Shown in pieces: positions 54,799 to 63,940 of a DNA stretch of 64,000 nucleotides. A program made the position numbers and the translations under genes. Every line of letters starts with the position of its first letter. The stretch's first letter is position 1. This DNA comes from Pelagicoccus sp. (GTDB taxonomy: Bacteria; Verrucomicrobiota; Verrucomicrobiia; Opitutales; Opitutaceae): positions 45,104 to 109,103 of the forward strand of contig JANQRJ010000095.1 in assembly GCA_028284635.1 (NCBI GenBank). The letters are read 5' to 3'. Under the pieces are notes generated by a model. It had not been told where the DNA came from. It made no database searches and worked only from the letters and a program-made list of their open reading frames with translations.

Positions 54799-55746
54799 AT
54801 GAGCGAAGCGAATCAACAGCCTCCACAATACTATCCACCGCATCCATACTATCAGGAAGAAGACGAGCTTTCGCTCATCGATCTTTGGAATATCGTCTGG
54901 AAACGGAAATGGCTCTGGCTGACGTTAGGGCCTTTGGTGGGTGTTATCGGAATCTTCTACGCTCTCTCGCAACCGGAAATATACAGAGCAGAGGCAACAC
55001 TCGCACCTGCGAGCGAGGAGGACGGCAGCGGTGGACTGGCAGCGCTTGCCGGTCAATTTGGTGGGCTGGCTTCTATCGCTGGCATCGACCTTGGCAACAG
55101 CGGCGGAATAGAAACTGCCATGGCCACTCTGAAATCGCGCCGTTTTTTGGTCCCGTTTCTGTATACCGAGGAATACCTGAAAGTGCTGTTTCCGGACGAA
55201 TGGGACGAACAAGCTAAAGCCTGGACTATCAGCAAGCCTTTCCGAGACGAAACCAACAGACCCACAAAACAGGAAGCCTACCAACGTTTTACCGGAGGAG
55301 TTCTCGACGTTTCCGAAGACAAGAAAACCGGTATTGTCACGCTCGCGATAGAATTGGAAGATCCCAACGTGGCCGCCAAATGGACAAACGAACTGACACG
55401 TCGAATCAACGAAACGCTTCGCTCAGAAGCCCGCAAAGAGACGGAAACGAGCCTCGACTTCCTAAGGGAGCAGCTGCAGAAGACGCAGATTCTTGAAATA
55501 CGACAGTCCTTTTATGCACTGATTGAATCGCAAACCCAAAAAGCGATGCTGGCCAATGCAAAGGAAGACTACGCCTTCAAGGTTATAGATCCAGCTGTGG
55601 CTCCAGAAAAACGGGTTCGACCAAAACGCACTTTAATCGTCGTCGCCGCTGGGATATTGGGAGGATTTCTGGGCATCTTTCTCTGCTTCGTCAGTCACTT
55701 CATAGAAATGGCGAAGAAGGAGGAAAAATTGAAAGACTACGCCTGA
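54799..55746 (+). CDS. wzz: Wzz-type chain-length determinant
   Basis: 315 residues. The N-terminal cytoplasmic tail is rich in Pro/Tyr (QQPPQYYPPHPYYQEE), followed by DELSLIDLWNIVWKRKW and a first membrane helix (about 36-55). A periplasmic coiled-coil region follows, then the second helix near 277-297 (TLIVVAAGILGGFLGIFLCF). This is the Wzz/PCP layout without a C-terminal kinase. It sets the polymer length made by the Wzy-like protein. Confidence 0.9.
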   Translation: MSEANQQPPQYYPPHPYYQEEDELSLIDLWNIVWKRKWLWLTLGPLVGVIGIFYALSQPEIYRAEATLAPASEEDGSGGLAALAGQFGGLASIAGIDLGNSGGIETAMATLKSRRFLVPFLYTEEYLKVLFPDEWDEQAKAWTISKPFRDETNRPTKQEAYQRFTGGVLDVSEDKKTGIVTLAIELEDPNVAAKWTNELTRRINETLRSEARKETETSLDFLREQLQKTQILEIRQSFYALIESQTQKAMLANAKEDYAFKVIDPAVAPEKRVRPKRTLIVVAAGILGGFLGIFLCFVSHFIEMAKKEEKLKDYA

Positions 55747-55779
55747 TAAATTAGGCAAATTTATAGCCAGCCATGATTC

Positions 55780-55856
55780 GTAGCGCGGAGCTTCAGCCCG
55801 CGACTGTGATCAATAGTCGGATCTTACGGTGATCACGGGCTGAAGCTCCGCGCTAC
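55780..55856. repeat. 21-bp inverted repeat between convergent genes
   Basis: GTAGCGCGGAGCTTCAGCCCG at 55780-55800 is repeated in perfect inverse at 55836-55856. Inside, GTGATCA (55806-55812) and TGATCAC (55830-55836) form a second stem. The same 21-base sequence occurs twice more at 59958-59978 and 60073-60093. It lies between wzz and the convergent dehydratase gene, so it may also act as a transcriptional block in both directions. Confidence 0.8.
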
Positions 55857-55894
55857 TCGAACAAACGTACTTTGAGGCTAAAACCTTGTCCCCT

Positions 55895-57868
55895 TCAACC
55901 CACCCTTTCGTCGAAAGCAACGACTTTCGCGTCGTCGAGGCGAACCCCATCCTTACGATAGGAGCTGCCGACCGCCTGGTGAGCATGAGCCCAGTTCGGG
56001 GCCGACAAATCAGGAACATACTCGGGTACGAAGGTCTGAATCTTTCGCTTGAGTCTGTTGTAGTCAGAGGTGCGTAACAACGGAGCAAGCTCCTTAAGAA
56101 AACTACGAACTTCGCCCTCGCTCGCCCGCTTTCCGGTGAATCGAAAAATCTTCTGATTATCCGTCTTCTCGAGCGTCTCAAGCTCATGCTGCAACTCTTC
56201 GTAGAGCTTTTCACCTGGACGCAATCCCGTGAAGGCGATTTCTATATCCTCCTTCAAACGAAGACCGCTGAGCTCAACCATCTGCTTGGCAAGATCGTAA
56301 ATCCGAACCGGCTCACCCATATCCAAAACGAAAATCTCTCCACCTGCTGCATCGACCGAGCATTCCAGAACCAAGCCGACCGCCTCGGACACTGTCATGA
56401 AATAACGCGTGATTTCCGGATGGGTCACCGTTACAGGACCGCCTGATTCGATCTGACGCTTGAAGGTTGGTATGACACTGCCCGACGATCCGAGAACGTT
56501 GCCGAAACGCACTGCAACGAACTGCGTGATTTGCGAGCTGTCTTGCACCGACTGCAGGAAAATCTCCGCGAGACGCTTGGAAACTCCCATCACATTGGTC
56601 GGATTCACTGCCTTGTCGGTCGAAATGAAGACGAAACGCTCCACCTCATGTTTGATAGCGAGGTCCGCGAGCAAGGCAGTGCCGAAAGTGTTGTTTCGAA
56701 TAGCTTCCCCCGGCTGGTGTTCCATCATCGGCACATGCTTGTGAGCGGCCGCATGGAAAACCACGTTTGGCAGAAAACCGCCCATCAGAAAATCCATACG
56801 GGCTTCGTCCGTAACATCGCCGACGAAGGCGTGCGATGGAATATCGGGAAACTCGGAACGGATCCTTTGCTCCGTCTGGAAAAGCAAATACTCGGCTCGC
56901 TCCACCATCACGATCAAGCTCGGCCCACATTCCGCAATCTGCCTGCAAAGCTCCGCGCCAATCGTCCCACCAGCTCCCGTAATCATGACTACCCTACTCC
57001 TGATGCCGCCAAGCACTTTTTTCGAATGAAGTTTTACGGCCGAGCGACCCAACAGATCTTCGATCTTCACTGGACGGATCCTGTCGACGCGCTTCCGACC
57101 CGAGATCAGCTCATCCCAGGAAGGCACGATTTCGACCGTTAGCTGGCGATGAGCGGCAAACTCCGTTATCTCGCGAATCTTGCTAGGCTTGGCGGTAGGC
57201 ATCGCTACCACGATCTTGTCTACGCCAGAAGCCGACTTGGACTTGAAGAAACGCTCAAGGGACGGATAGACCCGCAGGGCATGCAGGTGTTTGTTCCACT
57301 TACTGGAATCGTCATCGACGAAAGCCACCGGCAACAAGGCGTTTCGCTTACGGGCCAACAAATGGGCGGAAAGGGCAGCTCCAGTCTGTCCCGCCCCATA
57401 AATCACGACCCTGCTTGGACCTTGATCGGACAGCGCTTGGACCCCGGCATTTCGCTCGCGGTAGATGCGAAGCGAAGTCCGAAACACGCAAAGCAAACTG
57501 ACCGAGAAGAAGAAATCCAACAGGATCGCCGACTTGGACGCCAGCAAACCGTAGTCCGAGTAAAAGGAGACCACGAAAAACAGCACCGCCGAAGCTCCTA
57601 CCGCCGCTGCCAAACGATAGAGGTCAGGCAAACGGAAAAAAGTGAGCAGGCCGCGAAACTGCCCAAACGCAAGCATCGCCAGTATCTTGATCGGAACGAC
57701 CCACCAGACGCTGCTCAACACCAAGCCAATCGATCGGTCGCTTATCGTGAAATTGTCTCTAAACTCGAAAGCCAAAAAAAGGCTCAGAGAGAATAATCCG
57801 GCATAAATCGCGCCTATCAGCGCCAAGCGACGAAATCGGGGAGTCCTTTGGGATTTTTCCACGTTCAT
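55895..57868 (-). CDS. Membrane nucleotide-sugar 4,6-dehydratase, CapD/WbpM-like
   Basis: 657 residues. Four membrane helices in the first ~130 residues, then a first Rossmann domain (VVIYGAGQTGAALSAHLL near 155-172), then the dehydratase domain: MITGAGGTIGAELCRQI, FHAAAHKHVPMME, FISTDKAVNPTNVMGVSKRLAE with the altered catalytic triad typical of the family, and RYFMTVSEAVGLVLE. It converts UDP-GlcNAc to a 4-keto-6-deoxy sugar, feeding the WbpV-like reductase at 47236. It converges on wzz and ends the glycan locus. Confidence 0.92.
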   Translation of the reverse strand: MNVEKSQRTPRFRRLALIGAIYAGLFSLSLFLAFEFRDNFTISDRSIGLVLSSVWWVVPIKILAMLAFGQFRGLLTFFRLPDLYRLAAAVGASAVLFFVVSFYSDYGLLASKSAILLDFFFSVSLLCVFRTSLRIYRERNAGVQALSDQGPSRVVIYGAGQTGAALSAHLLARKRNALLPVAFVDDDSSKWNKHLHALRVYPSLERFFKSKSASGVDKIVVAMPTAKPSKIREITEFAAHRQLTVEIVPSWDELISGRKRVDRIRPVKIEDLLGRSAVKLHSKKVLGGIRSRVVMITGAGGTIGAELCRQIAECGPSLIVMVERAEYLLFQTEQRIRSEFPDIPSHAFVGDVTDEARMDFLMGGFLPNVVFHAAAHKHVPMMEHQPGEAIRNNTFGTALLADLAIKHEVERFVFISTDKAVNPTNVMGVSKRLAEIFLQSVQDSSQITQFVAVRFGNVLGSSGSVIPTFKRQIESGGPVTVTHPEITRYFMTVSEAVGLVLECSVDAAGGEIFVLDMGEPVRIYDLAKQMVELSGLRLKEDIEIAFTGLRPGEKLYEELQHELETLEKTDNQKIFRFTGKRASEGEVRSFLKELAPLLRTSDYNRLKRKIQTFVPEYVPDLSAPNWAHAHQAVGSSYRKDGVRLDDAKVVAFDERVG

Positions 57869-58136
57869 AGAGAAGGAGTCTGTGTCCGGCCATTTCCCAT
57901 CCGAAAATGGGAATGCGAGAGCCGCTTTATGATAAGTTTCTTAGCCATCTGAATCAGCAATTTTGCAATCGCCTATCTGGTAACCATTAGGAAAGAAACG
58001 AGTATTGAGATTTGGCAAGTCATATCGCGCCATTACGGATAGTCCTGATCGTAGTTTCCGTTTCGTCAAACTGCGAGGCAACGACGAATACGAGGAAAAG
58101 CTTGGCACCGGGAAGCAGCCCTGCAAAACACGAGCT

Positions 58137-59711
58137 TCAGGCTTCGCTCTTCGAGCTGCAATCCGACCTCGAAAGCTCCTCGTCGCGAAAAAAACGCTGC
58201 GCCACTCCCGGCGAGACTTCCTGGGCGAAACGCAGGGCTGACTTCTGGCCATTGTCGCCCAGCACCGCATGCCGAAATCTCTCGCGCTCCACATCATCCG
58301 CAAAATCGAGCCCGATCAGAGCCCGACCCACACGTTCGCCTGTGTAGTTGTAGTTGAAGTACACGATGCTAGCGTTCTTGCACTGCTCCTGCAAAAAATC
58401 CCTCAAGGCGCCTGCCCGCTCAGGAAACTCGATGCGAGCGAACAGCGGTCGAACCAACGCATCCGCCTCGAACCGGATCACGCGAAACTCCACATCCTCC
58501 TGACCCGTCGCATCTTCGAACACTATCCCCGCTTCGCGTAAACTACGCTCGAAAGCGTCGATCAACAGCGGCATGGCATCGACCCCGATCACAGGAGCGG
58601 CCCTTTCCCCACCGACAACGCCATGCTGGAACTCCACGATGTTCATCCCCTCGGGAAAACGCTCCAGCAGTCCAAGCAGACTGCCAGCCTTCTCCGAAAT
58701 GGAAAAGCGATAGTACTTGCGACGCGCCGAGCCAATACCAGCATGACGCACTATCCAGGCTAACTGTCCAAAGTCCATGTTGCCGCCGCAACAGACGGTC
58801 AGAATCCGCTTACCCCGACAAGCATCCCGCTCCTTCATCCAAGCCGCTAGCCCCATCGCGCCGGCAGGCTCCGGGATGATACGCCGCTTTTCCCAAAGCA
58901 ACTGGATGCCTGCGCAGACTTCCTCGTTCGTCACGGAAGCAAACCGGTCTATCAGCTTGCCGCAAAACCGGCTCGTCAAGTCTCCGGCCCGCTTCACCGC
59001 CGTGCCATCGCAAAACACGTCAACATAATCCAGCGTGACTGGCCTTCCAGCGCGCACTGCCGCAGCCATGGACGCCTGATCGACACCCTCCACGCCGACA
59101 ATTTCTATATCAGGGTAGTAGCGTTTCAGCCAACACGCCACGCCAGCGGCCATGCCACCCCCGCCAATTTGCAGGTAAGCCCTGTCAAAGACGCCTTGGC
59201 CAGACATGACGATCTCGTCTGCCAAAGTACCCTGCCCCGCCATGACCGCCAGATCGTCGTAGGGGTGGATGTAGGGCCGTCCCGAATCCTCCGATACGCG
59301 ATGGGCCCGTTCCGAGGCAGCATCATAAGAATCGCCGACAAGTACGACCTCCACATTCGCTCCTCCAATAGCCCGCACCGCATCCTGCTTCATCTGTGGT
59401 GTCGAACGCGGCATGAAGATCGCAGCGGTAGTGCCAAGTTTGCCGGCCGCCAAAGCCACGCCCTGAGCATGGTTGCCCGCAGACGCGCAAACCACGCCGC
59501 GAGCCAGTTCCTCGAGCGAGAGAAGCTTCATCCGGTTATAGGCGCCACGCCACTTGTAAGCATGGATCGGAGACAGGTCTTCGCGCTTGACGTAGACCGT
59601 CTCGTCCGGATCCAGCTCCAGACGCTGGAGCGGAGTCGGTTCCGACGCCTCATAGACTCGCTGCCGAGCCGCCAAGGTCTCGTTGAAAAGGTCCTCCAAG
59701 CTCGGATACAT
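58137..59711 (-). CDS. ilvA: Threonine ammonia-lyase, biosynthetic type
   Basis: 524 residues. KREDLSPIHAYKWRGAYN carries the PLP lysine (K53), SAGNHAQGVALAAGKLG the substrate loop, and GGGGMAAGVACW the tetraglycine phosphate loop. The C-terminal third has two ACT-like regulatory repeats (RFSISEKAGSLLGLLERF and RIEFPERAGALRDFLQE). It makes 2-oxobutanoate for isoleucine and is expected to be inhibited by isoleucine through those repeats. The small membrane protein upstream is 5 bases away. Confidence 0.93.
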   Translation of the reverse strand: MYPSLEDLFNETLAARQRVYEASEPTPLQRLELDPDETVYVKREDLSPIHAYKWRGAYNRMKLLSLEELARGVVCASAGNHAQGVALAAGKLGTTAAIFMPRSTPQMKQDAVRAIGGANVEVVLVGDSYDAASERAHRVSEDSGRPYIHPYDDLAVMAGQGTLADEIVMSGQGVFDRAYLQIGGGGMAAGVACWLKRYYPDIEIVGVEGVDQASMAAAVRAGRPVTLDYVDVFCDGTAVKRAGDLTSRFCGKLIDRFASVTNEEVCAGIQLLWEKRRIIPEPAGAMGLAAWMKERDACRGKRILTVCCGGNMDFGQLAWIVRHAGIGSARRKYYRFSISEKAGSLLGLLERFPEGMNIVEFQHGVVGGERAAPVIGVDAMPLLIDAFERSLREAGIVFEDATGQEDVEFRVIRFEADALVRPLFARIEFPERAGALRDFLQEQCKNASIVYFNYNYTGERVGRALIGLDFADDVERERFRHAVLGDNGQKSALRFAQEVSPGVAQRFFRDEELSRSDCSSKSEA

Positions 59712-59716
59712 GCAGA

Positions 59717-59896
59717 CTAGCGGTAGAAGGATCCCCAGATGCTCATGAAAAGAGCAGTCCCGATCCAGGCGGAAATCGCGGCAAACATGCCCACCTCGGG
59801 GACGAATATGAGAATCCCAGCCGCGACCACTGAAGCGAAAATGACCGGCAAAACGACAGTGCGAGTTAGATTGGTTTTCGGCGGCTCTTCATCCAT
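59717..59896 (-). CDS. Small membrane protein upstream of ilvA
   Basis: 59 residues from the ATG at 59894-59896; a TTG three codons earlier is less likely. The N-terminus is charged (DEEPPKTNLTR), followed by two hydrophobic spans (VVLPVIFASVVAAGILIFV and MFAAISAWIGTALFMSIWG) with a short turn. Family unknown. It ends 5 bases before ilvA and is likely co-transcribed with it. Confidence 0.6.
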   Translation of the reverse strand: MDEEPPKTNLTRTVVLPVIFASVVAAGILIFVPEVGMFAAISAWIGTALFMSIWGSFYR

Positions 59897-59957
59897 GGAA
59901 GACAACCGTAGCGGCGATCCGACGAATCCGAAGCCTAAAGATTCGACGATTCACAAC

Positions 59958-60093
59958 GTAGCGCGGAGCTTCAGCCCGCGTCCGCGTTGTTTCTTATCCT
60001 CATCATCTTCTTTATCCTCATCTTTATCTTGGGATGAGGAAAGGGGATGATGGAGGGGGCGAATCGCGGACGCGGGCTGAAGCTCCGCGCTAC
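59958..60093. repeat. 29-bp inverted repeat sharing the 55780 element
   Basis: The left arm at 59958-59986 begins with the same 21 bases as 55780-55800 and continues CGTCCGCG. The right arm at 60065-60093 is its perfect reverse complement. The 78-base spacer is a pyrimidine-rich then purine-rich tract (CCTCATC and GATGAGG units) that can pair with itself. The whole lies between the small membrane protein gene and the S4-domain gene. Confidence 0.82.
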
Positions 60094-60109
60094 GGGGAAC
60101 AGCCTGATG

Positions 60110-60496
60110 CTACCCCTCGAACAATCGCTCGATATCTCTACGGTCTCGCTTCGTCGGTCTACCCTGACCCGCATCCCGCTTGAGGATGGCTTGCGCAAGC
60201 GTCTCGCGACGCGCTTCGAAACGCTCGGGCGGAGTCAGGTCCTCCATGTACTCAGGCACGGCTTTCGCTCCCACTCGCCTAAGCAAGAGGCCCGTCACTC
60301 GCAACTCTCGCAAGACATCGTCCTTGCTTACCTGGACGAGCTCTCCCACTCGCACGGGACGCGATGGTTTGAGGCGTTCCTCTCCAATGCGAACCTTTCC
60401 TCCCCGGCAAGCCTCCGCCGCCTGGCCACGCGTCTTGAAAAGACGCACCGCCCATAGCCATCGGTCGATTCGAACCTTTTCTAGAGTCTCCTGCAT
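60110..60496 (-). CDS. S4-domain RNA-binding protein (Hsp15-like)
   Basis: 128 residues from the ATG at 60494-60496; the frame runs on to 60571 but this start directly precedes the S4 motif. VRIDRWLWAVRLFKTRGQA and ACRGGKVRIGEERLKPSRPVRVGE form the S4 domain (about 8-60). A basic C-terminal tail follows (RPTKRDRRDIERLF). It is the Hsp15/HslR type, which binds stalled 50S subunits in E. coli. Alone in its orientation, divergent from rodA. Confidence 0.85.
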   Translation of the reverse strand: MQETLEKVRIDRWLWAVRLFKTRGQAAEACRGGKVRIGEERLKPSRPVRVGELVQVSKDDVLRELRVTGLLLRRVGAKAVPEYMEDLTPPERFEARRETLAQAILKRDAGQGRPTKRDRRDIERLFEG

Positions 60497-60685
60497 CGTC
60501 CAAAGAAAGACTGCGCAACCGACTCGCGAGAGCAACTCGGGACAAACCCCAGACAGGCCAAGCTTTCCCAAACTCGCAGCGCTATCACTCCATTCTGCTA
60601 TTCTGGCGTCCCACTCGAGCGTAGGCGAAGGCCGCCCAGTTCAGAGATTATTTTTCTTCCCTAATGCCATCCCCCGGCCCAAGAA

Positions 60686-61906
60686 TTGACGAACCCGACG
60701 CCCGTGCTCCGTTCGACTCAAAAACACCACTATCCTCGCGTCGATGTCATAAATCCGCTCTGCATCGCGGCCCTCGCCCTCATCGGCGTTTTCTACATCT
60801 ATAGCGCCCAAGCTTTCATAGGGGGTTCGCAGTGGAAAAGCCAGATCGTCTGGATCGTCATCGGAGGCGCGGCGTACGTGGCGGTGTCGCTCGCCAACTA
60901 CGCCATTTTCATGAAGTACAGCCACTGGCTGTGGCTGCTGGCAACCACGCTGCTCGCCCTCGTCATCTGGAGTCCGCTAGGCGAATCCCGCTTCGGGGCC
61001 ACCCGGTGGCTCAACCTCGGCTTCTACACCTTCCAGCCAGTCGAAATCGCCAAGCTCGCCTGCCTCGTCATCGGCGCCAGCATCCTTACCCGTTCCGAGG
61101 TAGGCGACGTAAAGGATTCGCTCCAAGTGCTTGCTAAAATGGCCCTTGCGATTTCCGTGCCGTTCATCTTGATCCTCTGGCAGCCCGATCTCGGATCGGC
61201 CCTCGTAATCCCGTTTTTCGTGTTCGCCCAACTATACGCCTCAAATCTTTCCAAGAAATTCTTTACCACCGGCCTGCTTATTTTCGGGGCCCTGGTGGGA
61301 GCCATCTTAATCGACAACCACAATTACGTTAAATTTCTCGATGAAAACGGCATCAGTCCAAACGACATCGATCGCCGCTACCAGGTCACAACCTGGTTCC
61401 CATTAGAAGACTATCAAAGAAATCGCATCCTAACCTTCGTGAATCCCGACAAGGCCGACCCTCGCGGCACCGGCTGGAATCGGGAGCAATCAATTATATC
61501 AGTCGCCTCGGGCGGAGCGTTCGGCAAAGGCTGGACGCAAGGCTCACAGGCTCAACTTGGCTACCTGCCACGGTCGGTAGCCCATAACGACTTCATCTTC
61601 TCCGTCCTCGCGGAAGAAGCCGGCTTTCTAGGAAGCGTAGTCGTGATCTCCCTATTCGGAATATTGCTAGGAAACTGCCTGCGCATCGCGGGCATGGCCA
61701 AGGACCGCTTTGGCACGCTGCTCGCCATCGGCGTCGCGGCGATGTTTTCCGTCCATATTTTCGTGAACATCGCAATGACCATAGGACTCATGCCGATCAC
61801 AGGACTGCCGCTCCCGTTCTTAAGTCATGGAGGCACCTTCGTGGTGAGCTGCTGCATCCTCCAGGGATTGGTACAAAGCGTCTATCGCTTTCGAAAGGAT
61901 TTCTAG
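60686..61906 (+). CDS. rodA: Peptidoglycan polymerase RodA (SEDS family)
   Basis: 406 residues from a TTG start; a GTG five codons later is also possible. About 10 membrane spans. SRFGATRWLNLGFYTFQPVEIAKL (landmark near 100-123), ILWQPDLGSALV with the catalytic Asp, EEAGFLGSVVV and TGLPLPFLSHGGTFVVSC are the family signatures. It polymerises lipid II during cell elongation. A class B PBP partner would be expected but is not in the window. Confidence 0.92.
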   Translation: MTNPTPVLRSTQKHHYPRVDVINPLCIAALALIGVFYIYSAQAFIGGSQWKSQIVWIVIGGAAYVAVSLANYAIFMKYSHWLWLLATTLLALVIWSPLGESRFGATRWLNLGFYTFQPVEIAKLACLVIGASILTRSEVGDVKDSLQVLAKMALAISVPFILILWQPDLGSALVIPFFVFAQLYASNLSKKFFTTGLLIFGALVGAILIDNHNYVKFLDENGISPNDIDRRYQVTTWFPLEDYQRNRILTFVNPDKADPRGTGWNREQSIISVASGGAFGKGWTQGSQAQLGYLPRSVAHNDFIFSVLAEEAGFLGSVVVISLFGILLGNCLRIAGMAKDRFGTLLAIGVAAMFSVHIFVNIAMTIGLMPITGLPLPFLSHGGTFVVSCCILQGLVQSVYRFRKDF

Positions 61907-62018
61907 ACAACGAAATTCAACGACGAGAAACGACAACCCTTTGGCCGACAAGACCCTCTAGGAAAAGCGCTCAAGCACCTCGGACGCCTCCTGTAGCAAC
62001 ACACAGGAAACGCGCAGA

Positions 62019-63770
62019 ATGAGCGACCAAGAACAAGACACCAACAACCAAAACAACGACTCTCAAAGCAAGCTAGACCAGGAGCTTCGCAAGCCGCCCA
62101 AAAGGCAAAAGGCGGAACCCGTCGACCAGGACCGCCTCAGATCCGAGGCCAAGAAAAGAGCCAAGAAACGGCCGTTGATCACCAAGATCATCGACACCTT
62201 CAAGAAGGAGACCCGCCCCTACCGCGAGCTCATCATCAATTCCGAGCCACTCGAAACCCGAGTAGGTCAGCTCGTAGACGGCATCCTCGACAAGTTCGAC
62301 ATCGAGCGGCGCCACAGCGCCCAGCGCATCGTAGGCGGCATCTTCAAAGGCCGCATCAAGAACCTCGATCCCGGCCTAAAGGCCGCCTTCGTCGACATTG
62401 GCATGCCCAAGAACGCCTTCCTCCACTACTGGGACATCCAGCCGCAGGAAGCCGACTCCTCCATCGAAGTCGTGCGCGTCAACCGCTCCTCGAAAAAGAA
62501 GCAGGCCAAGAAAATTCCCCTCAAGGAAATCCCAAACCACTACCCCATCGGCACCGAGATCGTCATCCAGATCACCAAAGGTCCCATCGGCACCAAAGGC
62601 CCCCGCAGCACCACAAACCTGTCGATCCCAGGACGCTTCATCGTACTCGTCCCCCATTCCGACCAATGCGGCATCTCCCGCAAGATCGAGGACAACAAGG
62701 AACGCCAGCGCCTCAAGAAGATCATCCGCGACCTCACCATCCCCGAGGGCATGGGCATCATCGTGCGCACCGCCGGAGAAGGCAAAAAGGCCCGCTACTT
62801 CGTGCGCGACCTGCATATCCTCCTCCAAACCTGGGAAAAGATTCAGAAGAAAATCGATAGCGCCAAGGCCCCCAGCTGCCTCTACAAGGAGCCCGACCTC
62901 GCCGAGCGCACCGTGCGCGACTTCCTCACCGAAGACATCGATCGCGTCCTCATCGACAACCCAGACGACCACGCGGCCACCTCCGAGATGGTGGCCCAGA
63001 TCTCAAAGCGCTCCACCAGCAAGATCCAGCTCTACCAAGACAGCATCCCCATCTTCGAGCGATACAACATCGAGAAGCAGATCGAGCAGACCTTCCAGCG
63101 CGAGGTCCCCCTGCCCTCCGGCGGCGCCATCGTCATCGAGGAGACCGAGGCCCTCATCGCCATCGATGTCAACACCGGCTCCCACAAGAACAAGGGCAAG
63201 GAAAACGATACCATCTACCAGGTAAACTGCGAGGCAGCCGACGAAGTCGCCCGCCAGATTCGCCTGCGCAACATCGGCGGACTTATCATCATCGACTTCA
63301 TAGACATGAAGCAGCGGCGCCACCGCAACGCCATCCACGCCCGAATGCGCGAAGCCATGGCAGCCGATAAGGCCAAGACCCACATCCTGCCCATATCCCC
63401 CCTGGGCATCATGCAAATGACTCGCCAACGCATGCAGGAATCCGTCTCATCCGGCCTTTACACCGACTGCCCCTACTGTCGCGGCAAAGGCATCGTAAAA
63501 TCCGCTACCACCGTATCCGTCGAACTCCAACGCAAGCTCTCCGGCATCGTCCGCCGCGCCCGGGCTCGACAGCCGGATCTGGCCAAGGCCATAGTGCTGC
63601 GCATCCTCGTCAACCCCTCCATCATCGACCGCCTCCGCGAAGAGGACGCCGACCTGCTCATCAGCTTGGAGAAGGACTACAACGCCCAGCTCACCTTCCG
63701 AGCCGACCCGAACTTCCACGTCGAAAACTATCGCGTCATCGACGTCGAGACCGGAGCCGCCTACGGCTAG
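62019..63770 (+). CDS. Ribonuclease G/E family protein
   Basis: 583 residues. A highly charged N-terminal ~65 residues (Gln/Asp/Lys rich) precedes an S1 domain ([25 protein letters not shown]) and the RNase H-like catalytic region. There, [10 protein letters not shown] and [10 protein letters not shown] carry the two metal-binding Asp residues. [10 protein letters not shown] holds the zinc-link Cys pair. The C-terminus is short, as in RNase G, without an RNase E-type scaffold. It processes rRNA and mRNA. The gene ends before a strong terminator. Confidence 0.93.
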   Translation: MSDQEQDTNNQNNDSQSKLDQELRKPPKRQKAEPVDQDRLRSEAKKRAKKRPLITKIIDTFKKETRPYRELIINSEPLETRVGQLVDGILDKFDIERRHSAQRIVGGIFKGRIKNLDPGLKAAFVDIGMPKNAFLHYWDIQPQEADSSIEVVRVNRSSKKKQAKKIPLKEIPNHYPIGTEIVIQITKGPIGTKGPRSTTNLSIPGRFIVLVPHSDQCGISRKIEDNKERQRLKKIIRDLTIPEGMGIIVRTAGEGKKARYFVRDLHILLQTWEKIQKKIDSAKAPSCLYKEPDLAERTVRDFLTEDIDRVLIDNPDDHAATSEMVAQISKRSTSKIQLYQDSIPIFERYNIEKQIEQTFQREVPLPSGGAIVIEETEALIAIDVNTGSHKNKGKENDTIYQVNCEAADEVARQIRLRNIGGLIIIDFIDMKQRRHRNAIHARMREAMAADKAKTHILPISPLGIMQMTRQRMQESVSSGLYTDCPYCRGKGIVKSATTVSVELQRKLSGIVRRARARQPDLAKAIVLRILVNPSIIDRLREEDADLLISLEKDYNAQLTFRADPNFHVENYRVIDVETGAAYG

Positions 63771-63800
63771 GAAAGACCGGAGCCAGAACCCATTTCAGCG

Positions 63801-63832
63801 AAAGCTGGCGACGTTTCGTCGCCAGCTTTTTT
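63801..63832 (+). terminator. Rho-independent terminator of the RNase G/E gene
   Basis: A perfect 13-bp stem, AAAGCTGGCGACG and CGTCGCCAGCTTT, with a 3-base TTT loop, ends in a run of six T (63827-63832). It lies 30 bases after the stop codon. Confidence 0.92.
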
Positions 63833-63919
63833 GCATCCAGCAGCAAGGCCAATAGGTTGTTGAGTAGGTCCGGTTTTCTAGAGCATTTTCGTTTGTTCAG
63901 TCGCATTTTCAGAGGGTGG

Positions 63920-63940
63920 TGCGGCTTCTCCGAAGCCGCA
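63920..63940. repeat. Palindromic repeat, 9-bp stem
   Basis: TGCGGCTTC-TCC-GAAGCCGCA is perfect. A smaller stem TCCCGAT-TCAG-ATCGGGA follows at 63973-63990. Both lie in the gap after the terminator. They resemble the other GC-rich intergenic palindromes of the window. Confidence 0.55.

Noticed and set aside
62398..63225. Long plus-strand frame of 275 codons inside the RNase G/E gene
   Set aside because: Ser/Pro/Arg-rich composition caused by GC-biased third positions; no family, and the real gene in another frame is unmistakable.
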